A DNA stretch of 63,848 bases from Burkholderiaceae bacterium (GTDB lineage Bacteria > Pseudomonadota > Gammaproteobacteria > Burkholderiales > Burkholderiaceae_C): the NCBI GenBank assembly GCA_017848435.1, contig JAFEHU010000039.1, positions 1 through 63,848 on the forward strand, given 5' to 3'. Both the position numbers and the translations under genes were made by a program. Position 1 is the first letter of the stretch, and the number at the start of each line of letters is the position of its first letter. The notes under the pieces were generated by a model, which did not search any database, was not told where the DNA came from, and worked only from the letters and a program-made list of their open reading frames with translations. Below are positions 10,273-19,037 of the stretch, one piece after another.

Positions 10273-12939
10273 TCAGCGCTGGCTCTGGGCCAGCTGTTTC
10301 TTGAGGGTGTAGAGGGCGTCGAGCGCCTCGCGGGGGCTCAGTGCGTCGGGGTCGATGGCGGCAATGCTTGATTCTAGGGGGCTGACCGCCGCTGGGTCGT
10401 CAGCGACCGGCGTGGCAAACAGGTCCACCTGCGCCCGGGCTTCGGTCTGTTGGGTTTCCAGCGCGTTGAGCGCGTGGCGGGCGTGGTTCAGGACGGCGGC
10501 GGGCATGCCAGCCAGCTTTGCAACTTGTATGCCATAGCTGCGGCTGGCCGGGCCGGGCTGGATCTCGTGCAGGAAAACGATGTCGCTGCCCGACTCGGCG
10601 GCGCTGACGTGCACGTTGACCGCCGCGTGGTGTTTGGCGGGGAATTCGGTCAGCTCGAAGTAGTGGGTGGCGAACAGCGTGAAGGCCTGCGTCTTGTCGT
10701 GCAAATGGGTGGCAATGCCACTGGCCAGGGCCAGGCCGTCGAAGGTGGAGGTGCCGCGGCCGATCTCGTCCATCAGCACCAGGCTGTGTGGCGTGGCGGT
10801 GTGCAAAATCTGCGCTGCCTCGGTCATCTCCAGCATGAAGGTGGACTGCGCGTTGGCCAGGTCGTCGGCCGCGCCAATGCGGGTGTGGATGGCGTCGATC
10901 GGCCCGAGCCGGCAGGCGCTGGCGGGAACACAGCTGCCGATGCTGGCCAGCAGCACCACGATGGCAACCTGCCGCATGTAGGTGGACTTGCCGCCCATGT
11001 TGGGGCCTGTGATGACCTGCATGCGCTGTTTCGGGCCCAGCGCGGTGTGGTTGGCAATGAAGCCGCCACCGCCGGTTTCGGCCAGCCGCGCTTCCACCAC
11101 CGGGTGGCGGCCCGACTCGATGGCAATGCACGGTTCTTTCACAAAGGTCGGCGCGCACCAGCCGAGCGTGAGCGCACGTTCGGTCAGCGTGCACAGCACG
11201 TCGAGCGAGGCCAGCGCCACCGCCAGCCGGGTGAGCGGCGGCACAAACGGCTGCAGCTGGTCCAGCACCTGTTCGTAGAGCCATTTCTCGCGCGCCAGGG
11301 CACGTTCCTGGGCGCTCAGGGCCTTGTCTTCAAACGCCTTCAGCTCGGGCGTGATGAAGCGTTCGGCGTTCTTCAGCGTCTGGCGGCGGCGGTAGTTGTC
11401 GGGCACCTTGTCGATCTGGCCCTGTGTGACCTCGATGTAGAAGCCATGCACCTTGTTGAACTGCACCCGCAGGTTGGCAATGCCGGTGCGGGCCTTCTCG
11501 CGGGTTTCCAGGTCGAGCAAAAAGGCGTCGCAGTTGTCGCGGATGCCCCGCAGTTCGTCCAACTCGGCGTCAAAGCCGGGGGCGATCACGCCGCCGTCGC
11601 GCACCAGCGCGGCGGGTTCGGGGTCGATGGCGCGTGCCAACAGGGCCGTCACGGCGCCCGGCGGGCTCAAATCGGCCGAAATTTGGGTCAAAAGTGCCCC
11701 AAGCCTTAGTGTAGGCTGGAGGATATGCTCTGTTTTTTGTAGCGTCAGCTGGAGCGCGAGCAATTCGCGCGGGCGCACCTGGCGCAGCGCGATGCGGGCG
11801 GTGATGCGTTCCACGTCGCTGCAGCCCTTGAGCTGTTCGCGCAGCGTGCGCCACGGGCCCTGGTCGTGGCTGCCGCGCAGGTCGGCAATGGCGGCGAGCC
11901 GGGCCTGCGCGTCGTGGCGCTCGCGCCGGGGCGTGAGCAGCCAGCTCTTGAGCAACCGGCTGCCCATGCCGGTCATGCAGGTGTCGAGCAGCGACAGCAG
12001 CGTGGGCGTTTCCTCGCCGCGCAACGTGCGGGTTAGCTCCAGGTTGCGGCGCGTGGCGGCAGGCAAGTCAATCACGTCGTCGGCCCGGTGCACCCGCAGC
12101 GTTTGCAGGTGTGACAGCGCGCGGCCCTGGGTGTGTTCGGCATAGCCCAGCAGGGCGGCACTGGCGGCATGGGCCTGCGGCAGGTCGTCGGCCTGCCAGG
12201 CGCTCAGGTTTTGGGTGCCCAGCTGGGTGTGCAGCAGGCGCTGGCCCAGCGCGGCGTCAAACTGCCAGCCCGGGCGCTCGGTGAGGGCCATGGCGCTGTC
12301 GGCCCGCAGCGCCTTGAGGCTGTGGGCAAAGGCGGGTGTGACGTCGGCGCTGTAGAGCACCTCGCTGGGGGCGATGCGGGCGATCCACGCCGGCAGGTCG
12401 TCGCTGGCGCATTCGGCCAGGTGCAGCTCGCCCTGGGTCACGCTGAGCCAGGCCAGGCCACAGCCATTGGCCTTGGCGGCGCGGGCGCCCTGGTGCACGG
12501 CCAGCAGCCACGATTCGGTTTTGTCGCCCAGCAGCGCGCTGTCGGTCAGCGTGCCGGGCGTGACCACCCGCACCACCTTGCGCTCCACCGGGCCTTTGGC
12601 GGTGGCCACGTCGCCCACCTGTTCGCAAATCGCCACCGACTCGCCGTGCTGGATCAGCCGCGCCAGGTAGCCCTCCATCGCGTGGAAGGGCACGCCACAC
12701 ATCACCACCGGCTCGCCGGCCGACTGGCCGCGCCGCGTGAGTGTGATGTCGAGCAGCCGCGCAGCCTTCTCGGCGTCGGCAAAAAACAGCTCGTAGAAAT
12801 CACCCATCCGGTAGAACACCAGCGTGCCAGGGTGTTCGGCCTTGATGCGCAGGTACTGCTGCATCATCGGCGTGTGGGCGCTCAGGTCGTCAAGGGCGGG
12901 GGAAAGAGGCAAAACCGGCTCGGTGTAGGGGACAGACAA
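10273..12939 (-). CDS. mutS: DNA mismatch repair protein MutS
   Basis: About 888 residues from the TTG at 12937-12939, or 864 from the ATG at 12865-12867. It recognises mismatches and small loops after replication. The N-terminal mismatch-binding domain begins [14 protein letters not shown] and carries the Phe-x-Glu wedge in GDFYELFF. The ATPase has P-loop GPNMGGKST and Walker [17 protein letters not shown]. The frame continues to a GTG at 13020, but that part overlaps the ompW terminator (12981-13014), so translation must start later. In-frame repeat copy A (11700-11743) encodes part of the central region (around [15 protein letters not shown]), an unusual stretch compared with the flanking MutS core. 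Followed by the Anbu-like and hydrolase genes. Confidence 0.95.
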   Translation of the reverse strand: MSVPYTEPVLPLSPALDDLSAHTPMMQQYLRIKAEHPGTLVFYRMGDFYELFFADAEKAARLLDITLTRRGQSAGEPVVMCGVPFHAMEGYLARLIQHGESVAICEQVGDVATAKGPVERKVVRVVTPGTLTDSALLGDKTESWLLAVHQGARAAKANGCGLAWLSVTQGELHLAECASDDLPAWIARIAPSEVLYSADVTPAFAHSLKALRADSAMALTERPGWQFDAALGQRLLHTQLGTQNLSAWQADDLPQAHAASAALLGYAEHTQGRALSHLQTLRVHRADDVIDLPAATRRNLELTRTLRGEETPTLLSLLDTCMTGMGSRLLKSWLLTPRRERHDAQARLAAIADLRGSHDQGPWRTLREQLKGCSDVERITARIALRQVRPRELLALQLTLQKTEHILQPTLRLGALLTQISADLSPPGAVTALLARAIDPEPAALVRDGGVIAPGFDAELDELRGIRDNCDAFLLDLETREKARTGIANLRVQFNKVHGFYIEVTQGQIDKVPDNYRRRQTLKNAERFITPELKAFEDKALSAQERALAREKWLYEQVLDQLQPFVPPLTRLAVALASLDVLCTLTERALTLGWCAPTFVKEPCIAIESGRHPVVEARLAETGGGGFIANHTALGPKQRMQVITGPNMGGKSTYMRQVAIVVLLASIGSCVPASACRLGPIDAIHTRIGAADDLANAQSTFMLEMTEAAQILHTATPHSLVLMDEIGRGTSTFDGLALASGIATHLHDKTQAFTLFATHYFELTEFPAKHHAAVNVHVSAAESGSDIVFLHEIQPGPASRSYGIQVAKLAGMPAAVLNHARHALNALETQQTEARAQVDLFATPVADDPAAVSPLESSIAAIDPDALSPREALDALYTLKKQLAQSQR
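11700..11743 (-). repeat. Dispersed two-block repeat, copy A (inside mutS)
   Basis: Read on the minus strand: hairpin GCTACAAAAAACAGAGC, then nine bases, then AGCCTACACTAAGGCTTG, whose ends AGCCT and AGGCT pair as a second hairpin. An AT-richer tail ending CCCAAATTT follows to about 11678. It is in frame with mutS and without stop codons. The architecture is identical to copies B to F. Confidence 0.7.
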
Positions 12940-12980
12940 GCCCTGCAGTGTAGCCAGTCGGGCCAGCGGACCAGACGGCA

Positions 12981-13014
12981 AAACGCCCGCCAGGCACGCA
13001 GCCGGCGGGCGTTT
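12981..13014 (-). terminator. Intrinsic terminator of the GDSL-ompW unit
   Basis: AAACGCCCGCC at 12981-12991 pairs with GGCGGGCGTTT at 13004-13014. On the minus strand the hairpin ends in a T4 run, 20 bases after the ompW stop. It separates ompW from mutS and rules out the most upstream possible mutS start. Confidence 0.8.
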
Positions 13015-13033
13015 GGGCACGGGGGGGTTCAGC

Positions 13034-13702
13034 TCAGAGCGCCATGCCCACGCCGATTTGCAGCGTGCGGGGGTTCAGCACAAGCTCCTGCGTCTGGCCG
13101 GTGGACAGCGTGGCCCGGGTCTTCAGGAAGGTTTTGGCGTACGACACGTCGATGAAATACGGGTCGGCCAGCATGTAGCTGAAACCGAGCTGCACCGTGG
13201 GGGCGAACTTCGACTTCACCGAGAGGCGCGTGGCCGGGCCACCGGGGTTGGTCAGGCCGGTGAGCGCGGCGCTGCCTTTTTCCTTGAAGAAGTAGGCGTA
13301 GGTGACACCCAGGCCAACGTAAGGGCGGAAAGCGGTTTCGGCATCGAAGAAGCGGTACTGCACAAACTGCGTTGCGGGCAGGGACTGGACCGAACCGATC
13401 TTGCCAACACCTTGAATGGCGCCGGTGCCATACACCGGGAACTTGAAAGGTGGCGCCAGGGGGATGTCGACCGAGATGTTGTCGGTCATCATCAGCGAGA
13501 TGCCGCCGCCTGGACGGGTGCTCGGGCCGTTGTCGACCTTGCTGCCGGTGGGGGCCGGGGCTGTCAGGTCGCCGCTTTCAACCTTGGGCGTGATGCGCGT
13601 GACGCCACCGCGGATCAGGAACTGGCCTTCGTACTGGGCGAAGGCGGTGTTGGCGAAGAAGCCGGCGGCAAGGGCCAGCGTGGTCAACGTGAGCTTGTTC
13701 AT
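13034..13702 (-). CDS. ompW: OmpW family outer-membrane protein
   Basis: 222 residues. Signal peptide [22 protein letters not shown], then a mature eight-stranded beta-barrel of the OmpW family. The mature start [17 protein letters not shown], the [20 protein letters not shown] stretch, the [15 protein letters not shown] strand and the terminal LQIGVGMAL with a hydrophobic end are typical. OmpW-like porins pass small hydrophobic molecules across the outer membrane. The start at 13700-13702 is set by the signal peptide and by GAAGGTC upstream. The GDSL lipoprotein gene ends 20 bases upstream, so the two are likely co-transcribed: a surface esterase and a channel that could take up its product. 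Confidence 0.88.
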   Translation of the reverse strand: MNKLTLTTLALAAGFFANTAFAQYEGQFLIRGGVTRITPKVESGDLTAPAPTGSKVDNGPSTRPGGGISLMMTDNISVDIPLAPPFKFPVYGTGAIQGVGKIGSVQSLPATQFVQYRFFDAETAFRPYVGLGVTYAYFFKEKGSAALTGLTNPGGPATRLSVKSKFAPTVQLGFSYMLADPYFIDVSYAKTFLKTRATLSTGQTQELVLNPRTLQIGVGMAL

Positions 13703-13722
13703 CGTGAAGGTCCTGGCAGGGG

Positions 13723-15003
13723 TCAGAGCAGGCCTGCGCGGATCAACTCGAGGTTGACGCCACGGGCGAGCAGGTTGTGCAAGTAAGGGGTGATGTGAAC
13801 GCTGTCGGCGAACGCGTAGCTGCGCCACCAGTTCTGGTTGGTGGTGCCCATGGGCGGGTTGGCCGAGAGCAGCGTCGAGGTGCACGCCTTGATGTCGTAG
13901 GTGGGCAGCATGTCCAGCGTGCCGGTGCCTGTGGGTGGGCAGGCGGCGTCAACCGAGTTGGTGAGCGCCAGCGCAACCGAATCGGTCACCGCGTCGTTCA
14001 GCAGCTTGAGGTAGTCCACTGGCACGATGCGTTTTTCGGTGCCGATGTTGGCGGCCAGCCGGCGGTTGAAGGTGTCCACCCACTCGCGCAAAACGGGCAC
14101 CTTCTCTTCAGCGCCTGCGATGGTCCGGCGGGCCTGGCTGAGCCGCGGCGTCTGGATGATGTTGGGCAGGTTCAGCACCACCACCTTCTTGGCGCCGTTC
14201 GTCAGCAGGGTACCGCTGATGCTGTTGTACAGATTGTCGGCCAGCTTGACCATGTATTCATTGCCTGCAACGCGACGGTCAGCGTTGTTGACGCCCATGG
14301 TGCCAACCAGATTGCTGAAGGCGATGCCTTGGTCAATGCTGGACTGCAGGTAGGTGGTGGCCAGGTCGGCCGCGTCATTGGTGCCGGCAATGACGATGAT
14401 GACGTCTTTGGCGTTGATGCCGTTGGCGGCCAGGGCCGCGAACTGGTTGGGGATGGACAAGGGCGTGGACGCCGCCGTCACACCGGGCAACTGGTTCACC
14501 ACCCCCTGAACAATGCCACCCACCAGGGGCAGCGAAGGCAGGTTGCTGAGCACGCTGCCCAGACCTGGCAGGAAAGAGAGCACCTGGTCCAGCGGGCTGC
14601 TTGGCGGTGCCGCGCCATTCACCACGTCGCCAATCAGCGGCAGGGCGCGCAGGTTGTTGGCCACCGTGGGCTGGAAGTTGATCCGGCTGCCGGCAATGGC
14701 GTAGCTGGTGCAGTCCGCGTTGGTGGTGAACTGGACGCTGGTGTTGACCCCGGTGTAGTGGCTGCAGATGGGCGGGGCGTTCAAACTGGCGGCCACCAGT
14801 TCGGTGAAGATCGGGAAGGGGGTGGCGCTCTCCGAGTTCTGGATGGTGAATTTGTAGCCGAAGGCGCCACTGTCGCCCTGGTCGTCACCGACGACACGGA
14901 CTTGCATGGTTTCGGTTTTCGGGCCAGGCCCGTCACTGCCGCCACAGGCAGCGAGGAGGGCGCTCAATGCCAGCGCGGTCAGGGTCAGCGGTTGCAGGGT
15001 CAT
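13723..15003 (-). CDS. GDSL/SGNH-type esterase lipoprotein
   Basis: 426 residues. The lipoprotein signal ends in LLAACGG (lipobox LAAC). Block I is degenerate: VRVVGDDQGDSGAFG carries the Gly-Asp-Ser of GDSL enzymes. Block III is present as IVIAGTNDAADL (Gly-x-Asn-Asp) and block V as FADSVHITPYLHN with the Asp-x-x-His pair. The central part (about residues 120-190) is Leu/Pro-rich with LPGLGSVLSNLPSLPLVGG. A secreted or outer-membrane esterase is likely; the substrate is unknown. It lies directly upstream of ompW, and its own upstream region holds a perfect TetR-type palindrome 18 bases before the start codon. Confidence 0.78.
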   Translation of the reverse strand: MTLQPLTLTALALSALLAACGGSDGPGPKTETMQVRVVGDDQGDSGAFGYKFTIQNSESATPFPIFTELVAASLNAPPICSHYTGVNTSVQFTTNADCTSYAIAGSRINFQPTVANNLRALPLIGDVVNGAAPPSSPLDQVLSFLPGLGSVLSNLPSLPLVGGIVQGVVNQLPGVTAASTPLSIPNQFAALAANGINAKDVIIVIAGTNDAADLATTYLQSSIDQGIAFSNLVGTMGVNNADRRVAGNEYMVKLADNLYNSISGTLLTNGAKKVVVLNLPNIIQTPRLSQARRTIAGAEEKVPVLREWVDTFNRRLAANIGTEKRIVPVDYLKLLNDAVTDSVALALTNSVDAACPPTGTGTLDMLPTYDIKACTSTLLSANPPMGTTNQNWWRSYAFADSVHITPYLHNLLARGVNLELIRAGLL

Positions 15004-15021
15004 GGTCGGTATATCCAGGTG

Positions 15022-15047
15022 CCAAATAGAACGGTCGTTCTATTTGG
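15022..15047. promoter_or_regulatory. Candidate TetR-family operator upstream of GDSL-ompW
   Basis: A perfect 12-bp inverted repeat: CCAAATAGAACG at 15022-15033, two bases (GT), then CGTTCTATTTGG at 15036-15047. The core with its AGAACG and CGTTCT halves has the length and symmetry of TetR-family operators. It lies between the GDSL start codon (15003) and any promoter, where a bound dimer would block transcription. No tetR gene is in the window. Confidence 0.65.
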
Positions 15048-15143
15048 TACGAGATGGTACCGATTTATTCCCCTCTACGAGACCGGGTTAATACCAGTGT
15101 TGTTGGGCAAAAGTCACACACGTGACGCTTCGCCAGACAAGGC

Positions 15144-16040
15144 TCAGAGCGGCGCGCTGTCGTCGCTCTCAGGCAGGCTGAGTGTGGTGGGGTTGGCGTT
15201 GGCCTGGCGCACTGCGGCTTTCTCGCCGGCGGTGGCGAACTTGCTGTACTTGGCCAGCAAGGGCACCAGCTGGGCGTAGACCCGGGGGTTGGCGGCCAGG
15301 CACTCCTTGTGGTCCAGAAAGTCGGCTTCGCCGGTGAAGTTGCCCACTAGGCCACCCGCTTCCTGCACCAGTAGCGAGCCAGCGGCCATGTCCCACGGTG
15401 CCAGGCCGGTCTCGAAGAAGCCGTCGGTGAAGCCGGCGGCCACGTAGGCCAGGTCGAGCGCGGCGGCACCGGGTCGGCGCAGGCCGGCGGTGCGCGGCAT
15501 CACGTCGGCCATGATGGCCAGGTAGTTCTTGAAGTTGTCGCCCTTGCGGAAGGGAAAGCCGGTGGACAGCAGGCAGTCGGCCAGGCGAATGCGTTTGGAG
15601 ACGCGCAGCCGGCGGTCGTTCATGTAGGCGCCGCGGCCCTTGGTGGCGCTGAACAGGTCGTTGCGGGTGGGGTCGTAAATCACCGCCTGCTCGATCTTGC
15701 CGCGCACAGCCAGCGCAATGCTCACGCAGTAAACCGGAAAGCCGTGGATGAAGTTGGTGGTGCCGTCCAGCGGGTCGATGATCCAGACGTACTCGGAATC
15801 TTTCGCGCCGTGCTCGGAGCCCGATTCTTCGGCCAGGATGCCGTGGCCGGGGTAGGCCGTCAGCAGGGTTTCAATGATCGCCTGCTCACTCGCCTGGTCG
15901 ACCTCGGTGACGAAGTCGTTGACTTCTTTTTGCGAGATGCGCACCGCTTCCACGTCCAGCGCAGCACGGTTGATGATGGCGCCGGCGGCGCGTGCAGCCT
16001 TGATGGCCACGTTGAGCATGGGGTGGAAGTTGGACGACAT
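15144..16040 (-). CDS. suhB: Inositol-1-monophosphatase family protein (SuhB)
   Basis: 298 residues. A metal-dependent phosphatase with the IMPase signatures: Glu71-Glu72 in ILAEESG, the metal-binding [14 protein letters not shown] (Asp89, Asp92), and the C-terminal [15 protein letters not shown]. In proteobacteria SuhB also binds RNA polymerase and the rRNA antitermination complex, but which role applies here cannot be read from sequence. The C-terminal 25 residues ([17 protein letters not shown]) extend beyond the usual core and look disordered. Divergent from trmJ with 81 bases between the starts. Confidence 0.92.
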   Translation of the reverse strand: MSSNFHPMLNVAIKAARAAGAIINRAALDVEAVRISQKEVNDFVTEVDQASEQAIIETLLTAYPGHGILAEESGSEHGAKDSEYVWIIDPLDGTTNFIHGFPVYCVSIALAVRGKIEQAVIYDPTRNDLFSATKGRGAYMNDRRLRVSKRIRLADCLLSTGFPFRKGDNFKNYLAIMADVMPRTAGLRRPGAAALDLAYVAAGFTDGFFETGLAPWDMAAGSLLVQEAGGLVGNFTGEADFLDHKECLAANPRVYAQLVPLLAKYSKFATAGEKAAVRQANANPTTLSLPESDDSAPL

Positions 16041-16121
16041 GAATTGTTAAGTGCAGTCAAGAGCGGTGGAGGCGTCCGGCGATGCGGGCGGCGACAATCG
16101 GGTATTTTACCCGCCGCCCCG

Positions 16122-16919
16122 ATGAAGACACGCTTTGTTCTGATCAACACCAGCCACGCCGGCAATGTGGGCGCGGCGGCGCGCGCGCTCAAGGTCATGG
16201 GTTTTGACGACCTGGTGCTGGTGGCGCCGCGCTGGGACAACGTGCTGCGGCGCGAAGAAACCATCCAGCGGGCCAGTGGTGCGCTGGACGTGCTGCACAA
16301 CGCCCGCATCGTGTCCACGCTGGACGAAGCGCTGGACGGCATGACCCATCTGTGCGCCACCGCGATGACGCCACGCGACTTCGGTCCGCCCACGATGGCG
16401 CCACGCAGCTACTTTGATTTGCTATTGAAAAATGAGCAAACTTCCGAGCCTGTACTAGGGCCTGCGACCGAAAACACCCAAAATTCAACCGCTGAAGGCA
16501 CCGGCGTGGCGTTTTTGTTCGGTTCCGAGCGTTTTGGCATGCGCAACGAAGACGTCTACCGCTGCCATGTGGCGTTGAGCATCCCCACCAACCCGCAGTT
16601 TGGTTCGCTGAACCTGGCCTCGGCGATCCAGGTGATTGCCTACGACTGGCGGCAGGCGCTGGGCGGGTTTGCGGTGCAGGAAGCCACGCCTGTGCGCCCG
16701 CTGGCCGACGCCGCCGCCGTGGCCGCGATGCTCGGGCATTGGGAACAGGCGCTCACCGCGGTGGGCTTCCTGGACCCGGCGGCCCCCAAAAAGCTCATGC
16801 CCCGGCTGAACCAGCTGTTCAACCGGGCCGAACTCGGCGCCGAAGAGATCCACATCCTGCGCGGCGTGGCCAAGGCGATGCTGGAAGCGGCCGAAGCGGC
16901 CAAGGGCCCAAAGCGATAG
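16122..16919 (+). CDS. trmJ: tRNA (cytidine/uridine-2'-O-)-methyltransferase TrmJ
   Basis: 265 residues, SPOUT superfamily; methylates the ribose of nucleotide 32 in the anticodon loop. The N-terminal VLINTSHAGNVGAAARALKVMGF is the classic first motif. The knot is formed by GVAFLFGSERFGMRNEDV and LSIPTNPQFGSLNLASAIQV. Between residues about 100 and 123 the protein carries an atypical stretch (LLLKNEQTSEPVLGPATEN...) encoded by repeat copy B, just before the SPOUT knot. The start ATG at 16122 follows a low-complexity leader and begins exactly at the family N-terminus. cysE starts 30 bases downstream and may be co-transcribed. Confidence 0.92.
   Translation: MKTRFVLINTSHAGNVGAAARALKVMGFDDLVLVAPRWDNVLRREETIQRASGALDVLHNARIVSTLDEALDGMTHLCATAMTPRDFGPPTMAPRSYFDLLLKNEQTSEPVLGPATENTQNSTAEGTGVAFLFGSERFGMRNEDVYRCHVALSIPTNPQFGSLNLASAIQVIAYDWRQALGGFAVQEATPVRPLADAAAVAAMLGHWEQALTAVGFLDPAAPKKLMPRLNQLFNRAELGAEEIHILRGVAKAMLEAAEAAKGPKR
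16421..16464 (+). repeat. Dispersed two-block repeat, copy B (inside trmJ)
   Basis: GCTATTGAAAAATGAGC (16421-16437), nine bases, then AGCCTGTACTAGGGCCTG (16447-16464). A tail ending CCCAAAATTC reaches 16486. It is in frame with trmJ and AT-richer than its surroundings. It shares base-for-base spacing with the other copies. Confidence 0.72.
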
Positions 16920-16949
16920 ACTGCCGGCATAAACACATAACCAAAAGCC

Positions 16950-17732
16950 ATGTTCTCGCGCCTGCGCTCCGACATCCAATGCATTCTTGACCGCGACCCG
17001 GCCGCCCGCAGCACCTGGGAGGTGCTGACCTGCTACCCCGGCTTGCACGCGATCTGGCTGCACCGGCCGGCGCACTGGTTCTGGCACCACGGTTTCAAGT
17101 GGCTGGGCCGCTTCACCTCGCATGTGGCCCGCTGGGCCACCGGCATCGAGATCCACCCCGGTGCCAAGATCGGTGAGCGGGTGTTTTTTGACCACGCCAT
17201 GGGCGTGGTGGTGGGCGAAACCGCGGAGATTGGCGACGGCTGCACCATCTACCAGGGCGTGACGCTGGGCGGCACGTCGCTCTACAAAGGCGCCAAGCGG
17301 CACCCCACGCTGGGCAAGGACGTGGTGGTCAGTGCCGGTGCCAAGGTGCTCGGCGGCTTTGTGGTCGGTGACGGGGCCAAGATCGGCAGCAACGCGGTTG
17401 TCATCAAGCCGGTGCCACCGGGCGCCACGGCGGTGGGCATCCCGGCGCGCATCATCCCGTCCAAAACCGGTGAGAGTGCCGACGTCACCCCGGGCGACCC
17501 GAAGTTCTCGGCCTACGGCATCACCCAGGAAGACGACCCGCTGAGCCTGGCAATGCGGGGGCTGATCGACCAGACCGCGTCGCAGGAGCACCAGATTGCG
17601 CTGCTGTGGGAGGCGATTGAGAAGTTGTCTGCCCAGCGCAAAGATGGCAAGGACGGCGACTGTGTGCCTTGCGATGCGGCGCGAGAAGAGTGCTTTGAGG
17701 CCGAAAAGCTGAACCAGCTCATCGGCAAGTGA
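16950..17732 (+). CDS. cysE: Serine O-acetyltransferase
   Basis: 260 residues. Makes O-acetylserine from serine and acetyl-CoA, the first committed step of cysteine synthesis. The N-terminal helical region ([21 protein letters not shown]) leads into a left-handed beta-helix of hexapeptide repeats: [30 protein letters not shown] and [16 protein letters not shown] (catalytic His region), then [21 protein letters not shown]-terminal extension with a [11 protein letters not shown] cluster is specific to longer betaproteobacterial forms. Cytoplasmic. It lies 30 bases after trmJ and convergent with mogA. Confidence 0.94.
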   Translation: MFSRLRSDIQCILDRDPAARSTWEVLTCYPGLHAIWLHRPAHWFWHHGFKWLGRFTSHVARWATGIEIHPGAKIGERVFFDHAMGVVVGETAEIGDGCTIYQGVTLGGTSLYKGAKRHPTLGKDVVVSAGAKVLGGFVVGDGAKIGSNAVVIKPVPPGATAVGIPARIIPSKTGESADVTPGDPKFSAYGITQEDDPLSLAMRGLIDQTASQEHQIALLWEAIEKLSAQRKDGKDGDCVPCDAAREECFEAEKLNQLIGK

Positions 17733-17755
17733 CCCCGCCCTGGGGCCGGGCGGGG
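17733..17755. terminator. GC-rich hairpin between cysE and mogA
   Basis: CCCCGCCC (17733-17740) pairs with GGGCGGGG (17748-17755) around a 7-base loop, immediately after the cysE stop. It is strong but lacks a T run, so termination is only suggested. Confidence 0.45.
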
Positions 17756-17766
17756 GCTGCTTGGGT

Positions 17767-18363
17767 TCAGCGCGGCGGCCGGATCGCCGCCTTGGGCCGG
17801 AACGCCTTGCACACCGCGTCGTCGGTCTCCATGTAGGGGCCGCCAATCAGGTCCACACAGTAGGGCACCGCCGCAAAAATGCCCGCCATCAGCAGGCTGC
17901 CATCGGCATGGCGCGCGCCTTCCAGCGTTTCCTGAATCGCCTTCGGTTGCCCTGGCAGGTTGATGATCAGGCTCTGCCCACGCACCACCGCCACCTGGCG
18001 CGACAAAATGGCCGTCGGCACGAACCTCAGGCTGATCTGCCGCATCTGTTCACCAAAACCGGGCATCTCTTTGTGCGCCACCGCCAGCGTGGCCTCGGGC
18101 GTCACGTCGCGCAGGGCGGGGCCGGTGCCACCGGTGGTCAGCACCAGCGCGCAGCCAGCGTCCACCAGTTCAATGAGCGTGGCGCTGATGCGGTCGGCTT
18201 CGTCCGGGATCAGGCGTGGCTCGAAGGTGATCGGGTTTTTCAGCGCGCGGCTCAGCCAGTCTTTCAGTGCCGGCAGGCCTTTGTCTTCGTAAACACCGGT
18301 CGAAGCGCGGTCACTGATCGAGACAATGCCGATCTTCACCGGGTCGTGGTCACTCTGGGACAT
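17767..18363 (-). CDS. mogA: Molybdopterin adenylyltransferase (MogA)
   Basis: 198 residues. Adenylylates molybdopterin before molybdenum insertion, so it helps make the cofactor that the nitrate reductase at 25.6-28.4 kb needs. The MPT-binding core has IGIVSISDRASTGVYEDKG near the N-terminus, LVLTTGGTGPALRDVTPEAT in the middle, and INLPGQPKAIQETL toward the C-terminus, all characteristic of MogA/MoaB. The length fits MogA. The start ATG overlaps the 3' end of yjgA by 14 bases (18350-18363), so the two genes are translationally close and co-transcribed. Confidence 0.9.
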   Translation of the reverse strand: MSQSDHDPVKIGIVSISDRASTGVYEDKGLPALKDWLSRALKNPITFEPRLIPDEADRISATLIELVDAGCALVLTTGGTGPALRDVTPEATLAVAHKEMPGFGEQMRQISLRFVPTAILSRQVAVVRGQSLIINLPGQPKAIQETLEGARHADGSLLMAGIFAAVPYCVDLIGGPYMETDDAVCKAFRPKAAIRPPR

Positions 18364-18967
18364 GGCTCAGGTGTTCCTTCACAAATTGGAAAATTTCCCG
18401 GTAGGCCTTGCCATGGCGCGGTGCCTCGCCTGCCGGTGCGTTGGGCAGCGCGGCAGCGTCCTTGCGGGCCTGGCGAATCAATGCGCGCAGCTGCTGCGTG
18501 TCGGTGTCGGGGAAGGCTTCCAGCCACAGGGCGAGGGCGCCGTCGGTGGCCAGCAGCGCGTCGCGCCACTGCTCGGTCTGGTGCAGCGCCAGGGTTTCGC
18601 TGGCGGGCCCGCTGTGCTGGGACTGCAGCGCGTCGCGCACGGCGGCGAGCTGGTCGTCTTCCAGCTTGCGCATCAGCTTGCCGATGAACTGCATCTGGCG
18701 GCGTTTGCCCTCGAAGTTGGTGATGCGGCGTGCTTCAGCAACTGCGTCGGTGAGCTTTTCAGGCAGGCCGAGTTTGGCCAGGCGTTCGGTGCTCAGCGTC
18801 AGCAGGTCTTCACCGAGTTTTTGCAGCTCGGTGCTTTCCCGCTTCATGTCGGTGCGGCTGGCTTCGTCGCTGCCCTTGAGCTCGCGTTTCAGCTCCAGGT
18901 CGAGCTCACTGCCTTCGGCAACGAACTGGCCTTGAACGAAATAGCCTTTTTTGAATTTTCGGGACAT
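18350..18967 (-). CDS. yjgA: Ribosome-associated protein YjgA (DarP)
   Basis: 205 residues. A late 50S-subunit assembly factor. It begins MSRKFKKGYFVQGQFVAEGS and has charged helices: ELDLELKRELKG, then SRTDMKRESTELQKLGEDLL, EKLTDAVAEARRITNFEGKRRQ and MQFIGKLMRKLE, the conserved YjgA signature. The C-terminal half with LHQTEQWRDALLATD and LIRQARKDAA also matches. The start at 18965-18967 is chosen because the family begins there; the 33 codons upstream overlap the pmbA promoter region. Divergent from pmbA, overlapping mogA. Confidence 0.9.
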   Translation of the reverse strand: MSRKFKKGYFVQGQFVAEGSELDLELKRELKGSDEASRTDMKRESTELQKLGEDLLTLSTERLAKLGLPEKLTDAVAEARRITNFEGKRRQMQFIGKLMRKLEDDQLAAVRDALQSQHSGPASETLALHQTEQWRDALLATDGALALWLEAFPDTDTQQLRALIRQARKDAAALPNAPAGEAPRHGKAYREIFQFVKEHLSHVPE

Positions 18968-19037
18968 CTGGGGTGCGGTATGGGTAATGCGGCTGCGGCA
19001 TCGACCGATGACAGCGCCAAGTATCATAGCCGTCGAT

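Noticed and set aside
12940-13020. An upstream GTG start for mutS
   Set aside because: The extension would cover the ompW terminator hairpin and does not resemble MutS.
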